Part shown: one piece after another, positions 1-14,907 of the stretch
Numbering within the stretch: position 1 is the stretch's first letter
Layout of the letters: each line of letters opens with the position of its first letter
Source: Halocaridina rubra
Taxonomy: Eukaryota; Arthropoda; Malacostraca; Decapoda; Atyidae
Length of the DNA: 64,000 nt
Direction: 5' to 3'
Assembly: GCA_037179515.1 (NCBI GenBank)
Contig: JAXCGZ010005715.1
Location: forward strand, 26,001 to 90,000
Notes under the pieces: model-generated
Database searches by the model: none
What the model saw: the letters and a program-made list of their open reading frames with translations, nothing else
Told to the model about the DNA's origin: nothing
Translations under genes and position numbers: made by a program

Positions 1-165
1 ACTCTGAAGCGGCAGGCCGAGGGTTCGCTCCCCGTCAAGGACTGAGGTTAGTAAGGGCATACACTGAGGGTAACGATTACATCTGCCAAAACAAGTCCTT
101 CGTAAGAAGGCAACCGTCCAAGCACTTAGTATAATGGGGAGTTCGTGACGTAAAACCGAATCCAT
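1..165 (+). mobile_element. tRNA-derived SINE, 5' truncated by window edge
   Basis: The first ~165 bases match, on the opposite strand, the sequence at 52835-53031. The shared body runs from a B-box-like GGGTTCGCTCCCC near base 21 through 'gaggttagtaagggcat' to 'gtgacgtaaaac'. The copy at 52835 still has the tRNA-like head with an A-box-like segment, so this is the same SINE family with its head cut off by the window start. Seen: two dispersed copies and a pol III B-box-like motif. Inferred: tRNA origin. Confidence 0.7.
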
Positions 166-2560
166 TAATACACAGTATGGAAATTCAAATGAAAATAATT
201 TAAAAATTATAAATAACAAAATAGTATTGAAAATTAAAAAGTATAAGTAATACCAGTAATATTAAGAATTATGACCAAAATAGCAATAAAGACAAGAATT
301 GTACATATAAAGACCAAAGCTGTAAATAATAACATAACAACAAAATAATTGCAACGTCAATAATCAAAGCAATGGCTTCTTTACAGAAATATTAACATTA
401 ATTACAAATATTTACTCTTCTAGATTAGAATATTGTTAATGATGAAATAATAGATGAAAATAATAGTAATATACATATCAAATATATATTCAGTAGTGAC
501 AAAAAAGTCAAATGATGCGAAGTAAGCATAAATATTAACAGACAAAAATATTTGAAAATGGGGCCCTTTAATATTAAGAGGAAATTAGAATAATATCACA
601 ATTAGTAATAAAAAAAAAATTAGCAATAATTTTAGAAAAGTAAAAATAATTGAAAAATGTCAATAATAATAGCAACTGTACCAGTAACCATTATGCTTAG
701 TGGTAAACAGAGCAATACTAAGAAAAATCTTTTAATTATAAACAATGATGGAATAATGAAATAACCATTAAAAGTACAAACAATAATAGCATCAGTAGCA
801 AGCAAAATAGCAAAAGAACAACAATAGTAGCAATAAAGACGAAGTTGTAATAATATTTTCTTTTAACAATTTGACCAAAAAACCAATGTTATTAGCAATC
901 GCATGCATCTTAGAAATAGTAACAATAACTACTAGTATTTGTAATAATAATGGCAATTCTAAGGAAAATATTTTAAAAATTATAAATAACAAAATAAAAA
1001 TAAAAATGCAAAATATCAGTAATACCAGCAATATTAACAATAATAAAAAATTCAATGAAAACAAGAATTTTAATAATAAAGATTAAAATTGGGATAATAA
1101 ATAATAACAACAAAAATAACTACAACACCAATAATTAAAGCTAACAAATTCATTATAGAAATATTAAAATTAACTACGAAAATGAGTTATACATAAGCGA
1201 AAATTCTTTAGTCATTAGGAATAACAATAATTGTCTGAATACAATAAACCCAATAGTAACACTTATGAACAAAATTATAATAACAACACTAATTGTAACA
1301 ATAATAATAAAAAAGTAATAATAACCATTTTATTAGCATAACAAATATAGCTTTAAAAACAGTAAAATTAACAACAACGAATAAATTAGGAGTATAATAA
1401 CAATAATGAAAATAATGAATGAAATTGCATTAATAAAATTTTAACTATTTCACCAAAGCACAAATATTAAGAGGATTTTCACTCAAATTACCGATAGCTA
1501 CTAATATTAGTAAAAATATCGGTAATTTAATATATTTCTTAAATCATTATTAACAAAATAATGAAAATAAAAAAAGTATCAGTAATACCTGCAATGTTAA
1601 CAATAATGATCAAAATCGTGAAAAAAACAAGAATTGCAACTATAAAGACCAAAGTTATAATAATAACTAAATGACAACAAAAATAACTGCAATACCAGTA
1701 ATCAAACCAATTGCATTCCTATTAATGCTAACTATGAAATATAGTAATACATAGTGAAATTCAAGCAAACTCTCTGTAGCCATTAGAAATAAGAAACTGT
1801 ACCAGCACCCATTATGCTTAGTGTAAAATAGAGCAATACTAACACAAAAAAATTTAATTATCAGCGATTACATAATAATGAAAGAACCATTAAAGGTAAC
1901 AATATTAACAATAACAACCAAAATAACAATAGAACAATAATGGTAGCAATAAAGACGAAATTGTAATAATAAAAAACTTGTAACTAATTGACCAAAACAC
2001 CAATGCATTCATATAAGCAATAACTACTAGAATTAGTAATGAAAACAATTTAAAAACATACATAACAAATATAGCAATGAATATGTAAATTATCAGTAAT
2101 ACCAACAATATTAACAATAATGATAAAGTAACAATGAAAACCAGAATTTTAACAATAAAGATCAAAGTTGTAATAATAACCTATTAACAACAAAAATAAC
2201 TGCAACACATCAACTACAAAAGTTTAGGCATTAAGATTAAGAATAATGTTAATGATGGAAAAAACATACCAGAAAATGCTGCAATACTGATCGAAAAAGC
2301 AACAATAAAACCAATAGTAACAATTATGAGCAAAATTGTAATAATAACATTAATTGTAACAATAATGAAAAAAAAATAGTAATAACATCAACATTATTAG
2401 CATAAAGAAAAATAGCAATAATATAAGCAATAATAACAATAACAACCAAAATAACTATACAAACAAGAATAGTAAATATAAAGAACAAATCTCTAATAAT
2501 AAAAAAAAAAGAAATGACCAACAGCAATTATCAAAGCAATTGTATTCTTTAAAAAAAGAG
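166..2560 (-). repeat. AT-rich diverged tandem repeat, left arm of large inverted repeat
   Basis: Strongly AT-rich, dominated by aat/aac/ata triplets, with no credible gene. Landmark phrases recur in the form 'aatcaaagcaattgcattc' (near 360, 1700 and 2535) and 'aataactgcaacaccaat' (near 1110 and 2190). These are reverse complements of landmarks in 2561-6790. The segment near 1795-1870 (acc-att-atgcttagtg...agagcaatac) is mirrored near 4745-4830. Open frames here encode only hydrophobic or Asn/Ile-rich low-complexity peptides caused by base composition. Confidence 0.75.
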
Positions 2561-5500
2561 TAACATTAAATTATTATTCTATAATTTCTATAAAGAATGC
2601 AATAGCTTTGTTTATTGGCATTGCATTTATTTTTCTTATTATTTTGATATTATTACTCGTTTTATCAATATTGATAAAATAATAACACTATTATTTCATT
2701 TTATTTTTTTTTATTGATTTTTGGATCACTTTTGTTGCTTTTACTTGTATAAGTGATTATTCCATCATTAACATTATGCTTATATTCAAAAGCTAAAGAG
2801 TGTTTGCTTGAATTTCCCTATGTATTTTAATTTTAGTAGATATTTTTACATTTTTTGTTAAAATTGAAAATGCTTTGATTATTGATGTTGAAGTTATCAT
2901 TACAACTTTCTTTGCTATAGTTACTAGTTATGTTTGCATTGCTATTTTAGAGATTTTTTTTACTAGGTCTCTTATGTATGCTATTTTTTCCTTATTGCTA
3001 ATAATGTTGATACTATTGCTATTTTTATCATTATTCCTAGAATTAGTGTTATCAATACAATTATGCTCATAATTGACTCTACTGGTTTTATTGTTGCTTT
3101 TTAAATCAGTACTGCTGCTTTTGCTTATATAAGTGATTATTTCATCATAAACATTATTTCCATTTCAAAAGAGCTATTCCTTAAATTACTTTATATATTA
3201 CTAATCTTCGTAGTTAAGGTTCCCATTTTTCTCAAGAATGCAATTGCTTTGATTATTGGTGTTGCAGTTATTTTTGCTTTTATTTTGTTATTTTTACAAC
3301 TATGGTTATTACTACTTGTGTCATTATTCTAGTTTGTTCTCATTATTAACAGGTCCTTTTCTTTCCATTCTTTATAATTTCTGTCACATTTTTCGACATT
3401 TTTTTATTTTGGTATTTACAATTATTTTTCATTTATTATTGCAATGTTGAACATAATTCGGTTATAACTGATTTTTTCATCATTAGAGGCAAAAGAATTT
3501 TTTGTTTGAATTCCCTATTTATCTTTTTAATTTTAGTAGATAATATTGATATTCCGTAAAGAATGCAATTGATTTGATCATTGGTGTTGGAGTAATTTTT
3601 GATATTAGTTCAACTTTGCTATTTTTATCATTATTATTTGCTCGAAATTCTTACCATTGGTTTTGTTATTGCTTTCTTTATCAGTATTGCTACTTTTGAT
3701 GGTGTACGTGATTATCACATCATCAACATTATTTTTATTTGTAAATTCTGAAAAGTATTTGTCTGACTACCCTTATGTGCTACTAAATTTCGTAGTTATT
3801 GTTGATATATATTTTTACTTTTAGTAGATAATGTTACTCTTTTTGTAAAGAATGCAATTGCTTTGATAATTGCTGTTGGTCTTTTTTTTATTATTACAAC
3901 TTATTGCTATTTTCCTTTATGCTAATATTGCTGATAGTATTACTATTTTTTCATTATTGTTACAATTTATGTTATTATTACAATTTTGCTCATAATTTTC
4001 ACTATTGGTTTTATAAGTGATTTTCATATCAGCAACGTTTTTCTTATTTTTTAAAGGCTTAAAAATATTTGTATGAATTCCCTTATGTATTACTAAATTT
4101 CGTAGTTATTGTAATATAAATTTAAAGAATGCAATTGCTTTGATAACTGCTGTTGGTCATTTCATTTTTACTATTACAACTTTTTTCTTTATATTTACTA
4201 TTTTTGTTTGTATAGCTATTTTGGATATTATTGCTACTTTTCTTTATGCTAATAATGTTGATATTATTACTATTTTTTTCATTATTGCTACTATTGTTGT
4301 TCTATTGCTATTTTGTTTGTTATTGATACTATTATTACAATTCTGCAGCATTTTCCGGTATGTTATTTTTTCATCATTAGCATTATTCTTAATCTTAATG
4401 CCAAAAGAATTTTCACTTGAAATCCCCTATAAATTACTAATTTTTGTAGTTGATGTGTTGCAGTTATTTTTGTTGTTATTTGGATATTATTACAACTTTG
4501 ATCTTTATTGTTAAAATTCTTGTTTTCATTGTTATTATATCATTATTGCTAATATTGTTGGTATTACTGACAATTTACATATTCTTTGCAATATTTGTTA
4601 TGTATGATTTTTAAATTATTTTCGTTACTACTTCTAGTAGTTATTATTACTATTGCTAATATGAATGCTACTGATATCATTGGTGTTTTGGTCAATTAGT
4701 TACGTTTTTTATTATTACAATTTCGTCTTTATTGCTACTATTATTGTTCTATTGTTATTATTCTGTAATCGCTGATAATTAACAGATATTTGTTAGTATT
4801 GCTCTATTTTACACTAAGCAGTAATTGTTGCTGGTAGAGTTGGTATTATAATTGAAATTTTTCAATTATTGTTACTTTTCAAAAATTATTGCTCATTTTG
4901 TCTTTGTTATTACTATTTGAATTATTATTATAATATCTTCTTAATATTCTTATGTCAGTACTGCAGATATTTTGATATTTTGGTAATTATTATTATTTTT
5001 TACTTATTTTTGCAATTTTGCATATAATTACTACTTTTCGTTGTATTACTGTTTTCTTGATCAAAGTTGCTGCTGCTTATGCTGCTTTTAATTATTCTTC
5101 ATCATTAATATTATTCTTGCTTCTTGTGGCTAAAAAATTTATTCTTTTATTCAACAATTTGCTGTTTATTTTAGTAGAAAATATTTTTAATTCTGCATAG
5201 GATGCAATTGCTTTGGTTAGTGATGTATAAGTAATTTTTTTATTTTTATAACTTTTTTATATTATTGCAGTTTTTATCATTATTGTTACAATTAGTGTTC
5301 ATATTGCAATTTTTCTCTTAACTGATACTATTGGTTTCTTTTTATTTTTTATCAGAATTCCTACTTTTGCTGGTTTAATGGCTGCAGAGAGTTTGCTTGA
5401 ATTTCACTATGTATTACCATATTTCGTAGTTAGCATTAATATTACTGTAAGGAATGCAATTCGTTTGATTATGGGAATTGCAGCTATTTTTGTTGTTATT

Positions 5501-6790
5501 TGATCATTATTGCTACCTTTGTTGCATAAATGATTTTTACATAATTAACATAATGTTTATATCTAAAGGCTGTTTTTTATATATTTTTTTTTAATTTAGT
5601 AGATAGTTTAAGTATTTCTATGTAGATGCAATTGCTTTGATTATTGATATAGGATTAATTTTTGCTATCATTTCTTCTTTATCATTACTATTCTTGTTTT
5701 TATTGTCATTTTTGTCGTTATTGTTGCTTTTTCTGTTATTCATGCTATTTTTTTCATTATTTCTAATAATGTTGATATTTTTACTATTCATAACAATATT
5801 GCTATAATTAGCATTATTATTGCAAATTTGATCATATTTGATACTATTGGATTTATTATTGCTTTTTCGGCAGGGTTGCTGCTTATACTGGTATAAGACA
5901 TTTTTTCATCATTAACAATATACTTATCTCGAATGGTTAATTTTTGTAATTAATGTTAATATTTCTGTAAAGAATGCCATTGCTTTGATTATTGGTGTTG
6001 CAATTATTTTTTTTTTATTATTACAACTTTGGTCTTTATATGTACAATTCTTGTCTTTATTGCTATTTTGGTCATGATTGTCAATTTTACTGGTATTACT
6101 TATAAATTTTTAATTTTCAGTACTATTTTGTTATTTATATTTTTTAAATTATTTTAATTTGAATATAATTACTACGTTATATTGGTTATTATTGTTAGTT
6201 ACAGCTTTTATATTATTACAATTTTAATCTTTATTTTGGTCTTTATTGCTATCATTACTACCTTCATTTTTTTCTTTTATTATTCTGTTATTTCTGATAA
6301 TCAAAATATTTTTGTATATATTTCTCTGTTTACTATTATGCATCATAATTGCTAGTACAATTACTATTATTATTGAATTTTTTCGTCATTGTTACTTTTC
6401 AAAAATTAATGCTCTTTTTGTCTGATTTCTTACTACTTGTGTTATTATTCTAATTTGGTCTTAATATTCACAGGCCCTTTTTTTCAATTATCACAATTTC
6501 TATTATTATTGATTTTATCTTCTCATCTTTTGACTTTTGTGTCAGTACGGCAGATATTTTTGCTTTTTTGGTGATTACTATTTTTTCAATTTCTCTGCAG
6601 CTTTCTAATTTTGGTCGTTAAATGTACTAATGCAACCTTCAATTTTATCTTTTCATTATTCTGTTATTGCTGATAATTAAAGGATAGTTGTTAGTAATAC
6701 TCTATTTACGTTATGAAATATAGGTACTAGTATAGATGATATTATTATTAAGAAAATTTCATTACTGTTACTTTTCAAAAATGAAGACAA
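2561..6790 (+). repeat. AT-rich diverged tandem repeat, right arm of large inverted repeat
   Basis: The landmark 'aatgcaattgctttgatt' followed by 'attggtgttgcag' recurs near 2595, 2870, 3238, 3562, 3855, 4131, 5203, 5455, 5626 and 5972. Many intervals are about 275-370 bases, so this is an old tandem array with a ~300 bp unit. Strand polarity is opposite to 166-2560, with the switch near 2560. Peptides read from it are Leu/Ile/Phe-rich and have no domain; I do not call genes. Confidence 0.75.
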
Positions 6791-7880
6791 TTTAAAAAAG
6801 CATTAAGAACAAACAGCAAACAAACTTGCGATATAATATTGTCAGGGAAATAGCATGCAAGGGTGCATCAGCTTATACGGAGGCGGCAAAACGTTTGCTG
6901 ATAGAGGTTCGTCCTCCCGCATCCTCCTCCCCTTTTACCGCTTAATGCGATCGAAAAAAAAAAGCATTAAGAACAAACAGCAAACAAACTTCTTCTATAA
7001 TATCGTCAGAGAAATAGCGTGCGAGGGTGCATCAGCTTATACGAAAGCGGCAAAATGTTTGCGGATAGAAGCTCATTTTCCCGCATGCGGGAGGACAAAC
7101 CTCTATCTGCAAACGTTTTGCCGCCTCCGTATCAGCTGATGCACCCTCGCATGCTATTTCCCTGACAATATTATATCACAAGTTTGTTTGCTGTTTATTC
7201 TTAATACTGTTTATCCATTTTTTTCATAATATCCAATCACATTAAGTGGTAAAAGAGGAGGAGGATGCGGGACAACAAACCTCTATCTTCAAACATTTTG
7301 CCGCTTCCGTATCAGCTGATACACCATCGCACGCTATTTCCCCGACGATATTATATCGAAAGTTTGTTTGCTGTTTGTTCTCAATGCTTCTTTTTAATTC
7401 TCTTCATAATATTCGATTGCATTAAGCAGCAGAAGAGGAGGAGGATGCGGGAGAACGAACCTCTATCTGCAAATGTTTTGCCACCTCCATATCAGCTGAT
7501 GCACCCTCGCAAGCTATTTCCCTGATGATATATCGACGTTTGTTTGCTGTTTGTTCTTAATGCTTTTTTCCATTATTTTCATAGTATCCGATCTCATTAA
7601 GTGGTAGAAGAGGAGGAGGATGCGGGAGAGCGAAACTCTATCTGCAAACGTTTTGGAGCTTGCGTATCAGCTGATACACCCTGGCACGCTATTTCCTGAC
7701 GATATTATATCGCAAGTTTCCTCCTCCTCTTCTACTGCTTAATGCGATCGAATATTATTAAGAGAATTGTAAAAAAGCATTAAGAACAAACAGAAAAAAT
7801 ACTTCCAATATAATATAGTCAGGGAAATAGCGTGTGAGGGTACATCAACTGATACGGAGGCGGCAAAACGATTGCATCCT
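6791..7880. repeat. ~178 bp repeat cluster with units in both orientations
   Basis: The unit contains 'gcattaagaacaaacagcaa', 'tgtcagggaaatagc', 'ggtgcatcagcttatacg', 'aggcggcaaaacgtttgc' and 'cgcatcctcctcc'. Units near 6795-6960, 6962-7080 and 7716-7880 read forward. Units near 7081-7240, 7257-7434, 7435-7609 and 7610-7715 read in reverse. The 'gaggaggaggatgcggga' marker of the reverse units is spaced about 175-178 bases. No gene is visible. Confidence 0.8.
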
Positions 7881-10596
<2,716 letters not shown>

Positions 10597-10976
10597 TTAT
10601 GTATTTAAGCAGTTATGTATTTTGTCAAAGATATTCTCCATTTAAAATTACCGCTTTCTACTAGCAAATGAATAATATTCTTAATTACAAAAGGTATGAC
10701 TTGAAAGAAGCCAATATAGGATGTAATTCCTTTATATTTGATTCTGTATAAAGTACTTATGGTTTTGATCCCTCTAAGTAGATTCTCAGTTGTTCTTGTA
10801 ACACCATTAGTCTTAAATTTATGTAACATATTATTAATCTCCCTTCTACGCAATAAATCCTGTTGAGGAAGGAGTGATTCATATACCTCCTATTAATCCC
10901 AAGTCATCTGTGATGCCTACACTCGGCAACATAAAAGATATCTACAAGATTATCATTCTTGCAGGTAAGGAATTAA

Positions 10977-10977
<1 letters not shown>
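10597..10977. other. Unassigned sequence between two (TA)n tracts
   Basis: A minus-strand open frame of 82 codons (10605-10853) and a short plus-strand frame after 10874 are present. Neither shows a domain I can name. It may be a decayed retroelement piece, but nothing I can see proves it. Confidence 0.3.

Positions 10978-11071
<94 letters not shown>
10978..11071. repeat. (TA)n microsatellite
   Basis: About 94 bp of perfect TA dinucleotides. Confidence 0.97.
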
Positions 11072-11073
<2 letters not shown>

Positions 11074-11159
11074 AAAACAATAAGAGAATTACTTAGCTCT
11101 ATTGGCAATGACGAGGGAGCTAGCGACCATTTAGATGGCACTGCTGGAGTGCCACAGCC

Positions 11160-11671
11160 CATCCTCCCGGCTCTTCCTCAACCTGTGTCTCTTTATAACT
11201 GCCAACTTCCCTACTGCCCCTACCACAGGGCTACCTCTGTAAGATGCAGCCCCGTGGAAACAGCAGATGCCCATCAGAGCTGCGTCACAATCACTCGCCA
11301 CTCATTCCTATTCCTAGCACACTCACTTGCTTCCCTCACATCCATCATTCAGGGCTCTTCATACTCAATCCATTCGCCCAAACCTAGGCCTCCCTCTAGC
11401 ATTTCTCCCATCAACTCTTGCATTCATCACCTTTTTCAGCAGTCTTTCATCATCCATCCATTCCACATGGCCAAACCATCTCAGAACATTCATAACTACT
11501 CTGGCTGCAAATTCTCTCCTCACACCTATTCTTGCTCTCACCACTTCATTCCTAACCCTATTCAACCGAGATACACCAATCATACTCCTCAGGCATTTCA
11601 TCTCAAACACTTTTAGTTTCTGTATCTCACTTACTTTCATACCCCATAGCTCTGATCCATACATCAGAGTT
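11160..11671 (-). pseudogene. 3' fragment of an RTE-like LINE reverse transcriptase
   Basis: The minus strand at 11664-11365 encodes the C-terminal tail typical of many LINE polymerases: 'YGSELWGMK', 'FEMKCLRSMIGVSR', 'RNEVVRARIG', 'LRWFGHVEWMDDERL' and 'RGRPRFG'. This Tyr-Gly-Ser-Glu-Leu-Trp ... Gly-His-Val ... Arg-Gly-Arg-Pro order marks the region after the RT domain. There is no catalytic RT core, so it is a 5'-truncated dead copy. It is joined at about 11671 to the plus-strand CR1 copy A in opposite orientation. The family name is tentative. Confidence 0.75.
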
Positions 11672-13892
11672 TATGAGCCATCACTACTTGATCTAGTATT
11701 CACAGATAATGTGTTGGATATTGAAAAAATTGAGTATGAACCACCAATTGGAAAGAGTGACCACTGTGTGTTGTTGATGGAGTATATCATTGAAGATATT
11801 CTGCCTGAGAGTAGAGGCACTGAGGACATGAGGAGGAACTATCCGAAAGGTGATTACATCAAAATGAATGAGCCTTTTGCAGTTATTGACTGGAGAACCT
11901 TATTTTACAACAAATCTGTACAAGAAATGTATGACATCTTTTGTGAGAAATATGGGAAGATAGTAGATTGCTGCATACCTGTCACCAAAGTAGGTGTAAT
12001 TCATGCCAGAGAGAAATGGTTCGATAATGGGTGTAAAAGAGCTAAGGAGTGGAGAGACAAATGCTGGAAAAGGTATAAAAGAAAAAACATAAATGCCTGG
12101 CAAACCTACAAAAGAGCAAGAAATGACTACCTAAGTAAAAGGAGAGAGGCAGAGAGAGACTATGAGAGGGACATCACCAGGAAGGCTAAAGAAAATTCCA
12201 AGCTTTTCCACAGCTTTATCAGAGGAAAACTGAAGGTAAAAGAACAGGTTTTAAAGCTAAAGAGAGCGGATGGAAGCATCACTGAGACGGATCAAGAGAT
12301 CTGCAAAGACTTGAACAAGGAGTTTCAGTCAGTATTTACAGTAGAAAATACCCCACCCCCTCAGATTGCAGAGATAGAATTTCAAGGGCCGGTATTAGAG
12401 AACATCAACCTTTCAGCCACAGAGGTATGCAAAGCGCTGATGGACTTAGATGTTCATAAAGCTACAGGTCCTAATGACATATCCCCTCATGTGCTTAAAA
12501 AATGCTCAAACTCAATATCATTGGCATTAAGTATCATATTTAAAAAGTCACTGGAGTCAGGGGAGATTCCAAGATGCTGGAAACAAGCAAATGTGATACC
12601 TATCTTCCAAATGGGAATTAGGGATACGGCTCTGCACTATAGACCAGTTTCATTGACCAGCATAGTTTGCAAAGTTATGGAGAAACTACCAAGGAAACAT
12701 ATCTCTCTTCACTTGGAATCCTTCAACTTTTTTGTCAGTGAGGCAACATGGCTTCAGAGAAGGTAGATCAACAGTAACAAGCTTATTAGAATTCTATGAT
12801 GAGGTAAGCCGAATCTTACAGGAAAGAGAGGGCTGGGCAGATTGCATATTCCTAGATTTCCAGAAAGCGTTTGACACTGTTCCACATGGGAGACTTATTA
12901 GGAAGCTGCAAGCAATGGCTAGAATAGGTGGAAATGTTTTTGAATGGATAAAAACTTACTTAGAAGGAAGGGAACAGAGAGTTAGAGTAAGACACTCAGT
13001 GTCTGAATGGAGAAGAGTTAGTAGTGGAGTTCCACAGGATTCAGTTTTAGGGCCACTTTTGTTCCTTGTATATGTAAATGACCTACCAGAGTCTGTAAAT
13101 TCATTCATGAATATGTTTGCAGATGATGCAAAGATTGTGAAGAAAGTAAACAACGAGAACAATGGTAGAGAACTTCAGGAGGATCTAAATAATCTGCATG
13201 AGTGGTCAGAAAAGTGGCTAATGAAATTCAATACTTCAAAATGTAAGGTAATGAGAATGGGTACAAGTGCAAGAAGGCCCAAGCTTGACTACTCGGTGGC
13301 TGGAGTACAACTTCAAGAGACAGAAAATGAGAGAGATCTAGGAGTAAACATACTGGCAGATTTGTCTCCAGAAATACATATAAATGGCATAGTAAGGGCA
13401 GCATATGCATTCTTATCAAATGTAAGGGTAGCCTTCAGGCACATGGACAAGGAAATGTTCAGAAATATTTATGTAACATATGTGAGGCCAAAACTCGAAT
13501 ATGCAGCCCCCTTTTGGAATCCACACTTGAAAAAGCACATAGCTAAGCTTGAAAAAGTTCAAAGACATGCCACGAAACTGGTGCCAGAAATACGCAATCT
13601 CAGTTATGATGAGAGGTTGAGGGAATTAGACTTACCATCACTCGAAGCTAGAAGAGTGAGGGGGGGATATGGAGACAGTCTTTAAATTCCTTCATGGTTA
13701 TGATAGAGTGGATAGGGATCGATATTTTGATATGGCTGGCTCTAGAACTAGAGGTCATAGTTTGAAGCTTCGTAAGAAAACTTCTTTGCAGGATGTGTAA
13801 GAGTAGTTGATAATTGGAATTTGCTAAGCGAGGAGGTAGTTAATGCTATCTCAATCCATAGTTTTAAGGACAGGTATGATAAGTATCACTAA
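11672..13892 (+). pseudogene. LINE ORF2 (endonuclease end plus reverse transcriptase), broken
   Basis: It encodes the end of the apurinic-like endonuclease (IGKSDHCVLL) and then the RT, with 'HKATGPNDISPHVLKK', 'IFLDFQKAFDTVPHGRL', 'SGVPQDSVLGPLLF' and the catalytic 'MFADDAK' (F-A-D-D). After the RT comes a tail 'EYAAPFWNPHLKKH'. An extra T near 12731 shifts the frame from one open stretch to the next, and a G-run expansion near 13664 shifts it again before the usual C-terminus. The motif usually GSVLGP is preceded by Asp here (QDSVLGP). This copy cannot make a full enzyme. Confidence 0.88.
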
Positions 13893-13977
13893 GTCTAAAA
13901 TGGAACCGATCAGGAGACGGGAAGATACGAGCTTTGGGCTCTTTCCCGTAAACACAATTAGGTAATCAATCAGGTAA

Positions 13978-13978
<1 letters not shown>
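11672..13978 (+). mobile_element. CR1/L2-like LINE, copy A, 5' truncated
   Basis: Homologous to copies B, C and D in this window. It starts abruptly inside the endonuclease part of ORF2 ('atgagccatcactacttg'). It ends with the family 3' end: 'ggaaccgatcaggagacg', 'ttcccgtaaacacaattagg', 'taatc', then (CA)n. 5' truncation and a microsatellite tail are usual for target-primed retrotransposition. Confidence 0.9.

Positions 13979-14038
<60 letters not shown>
13979..14038 (+). repeat. (CA)n tail of LINE copy A
   Basis: About 60 bp of CA dinucleotides directly after the LINE 3' terminus. The same position in copy C is also (CA)n, which suggests the tail is a product of insertion or of slippage on the AATC end. 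Confidence 0.9.
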
Positions 14039-14039
<1 letters not shown>

Positions 14040-14820
14040 CCCAGTGTATCTTAAATTTTTCCTTGTGTTTTTGAGTGACTAAGTGCTTAGTGGAAAACTT
14101 TACCATAATTTCCATAAATCTGAAATCCTGCAGAGTATTGTGAGTACAAAACTTAAATTTGTTGTATGACGAGACTGTCCAAAATATTAAAGGAAAAAAT
14201 TTAGAACATTTTCGTGAGGGGAGAGAGAAGCTGCTGTCCTGTTCTGCCTTGAAGGAAATTTAGAAGAGTTGCCAGAGGAGAAACCATCACATCACATTAC
14301 CTAATTTTTTGTGTAAACTGGGGAAAGCTCTTAAGCCGCTTACCTGATCCTGTGGTTCCATATATTGTTAAAATCAGTATCCTTCCCATTTATATTAACT
14401 TATTAGTTAGTTTGATACTCGAAATAATTGAATAATTACATAAATACCAAATATACACCTGTCAACAGTACCGAGTTAAGTTGCCAAGTAGTACAGCTGT
14501 CTTATTTTCTTCATTTTTTTTCTTTTCTTTTAGCTTTCTCTTTTACTATTTTTTTTATTTTGTATATATATTGAGTTAAATGTAAAGTCTAATCCTGTGA
14601 TAACATATCTTGGTTAACAAGTGAGTTTATCAGTTAGGAAGAATATATAGCAGACACAAATTTGAATTTACCTTCAGGTTTGACTTTTGTTTTGTTGCAT
14701 TTTTTTTCTTTTTCTTTTTATCCTTAAATTACCATAGTCAAATTTTTAAGTTAAGATGTGTGTTACCAGAAAAGAGATAAATTGAGTCACTAAATAGCAC
14801 TTATATGGAGATATAAAAAT
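14039..14820. other. AT-rich spacer between LINE copies A and B
   Basis: No gene, tRNA or repeat shared with the rest of the window was found. It is not shared with the sequence upstream of copy C, so it is target-site DNA and not LINE 5' UTR. Confidence 0.5.
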
Positions 14821-14907
14821 TCTGTGTGAAGCTTAAATAAATGTTTTTCTTTCTTTTTTTTTCTTTCTCTTCTTCTTTCTATATTCTGTGAGAGGGAGAA
14901 CATAAAA

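Noticed and set aside
792..5200. Hydrophobic open frames that look like multi-membrane proteins
   Set aside because: They come from ATT/TTA-rich diverged repeats, occur in both orientations, and show no conserved order or start context.
11327..12766. A 479-codon open frame starting in unrelated sequence
   Set aside because: It fuses antisense RTE-like DNA with LINE copy A ORF2 by chance across the 11671 junction; it is not a natural protein.
12956..13162. Recurrent antisense frame of 68 codons in each LINE copy (also 22836, 31864, 33735)
   Set aside because: Conserved only because the sense RT is conserved; a shadow frame.
13851..14039. Cys-Val repeat frame on the minus strand
   Set aside because: Artefact of the (CA)n LINE tail.
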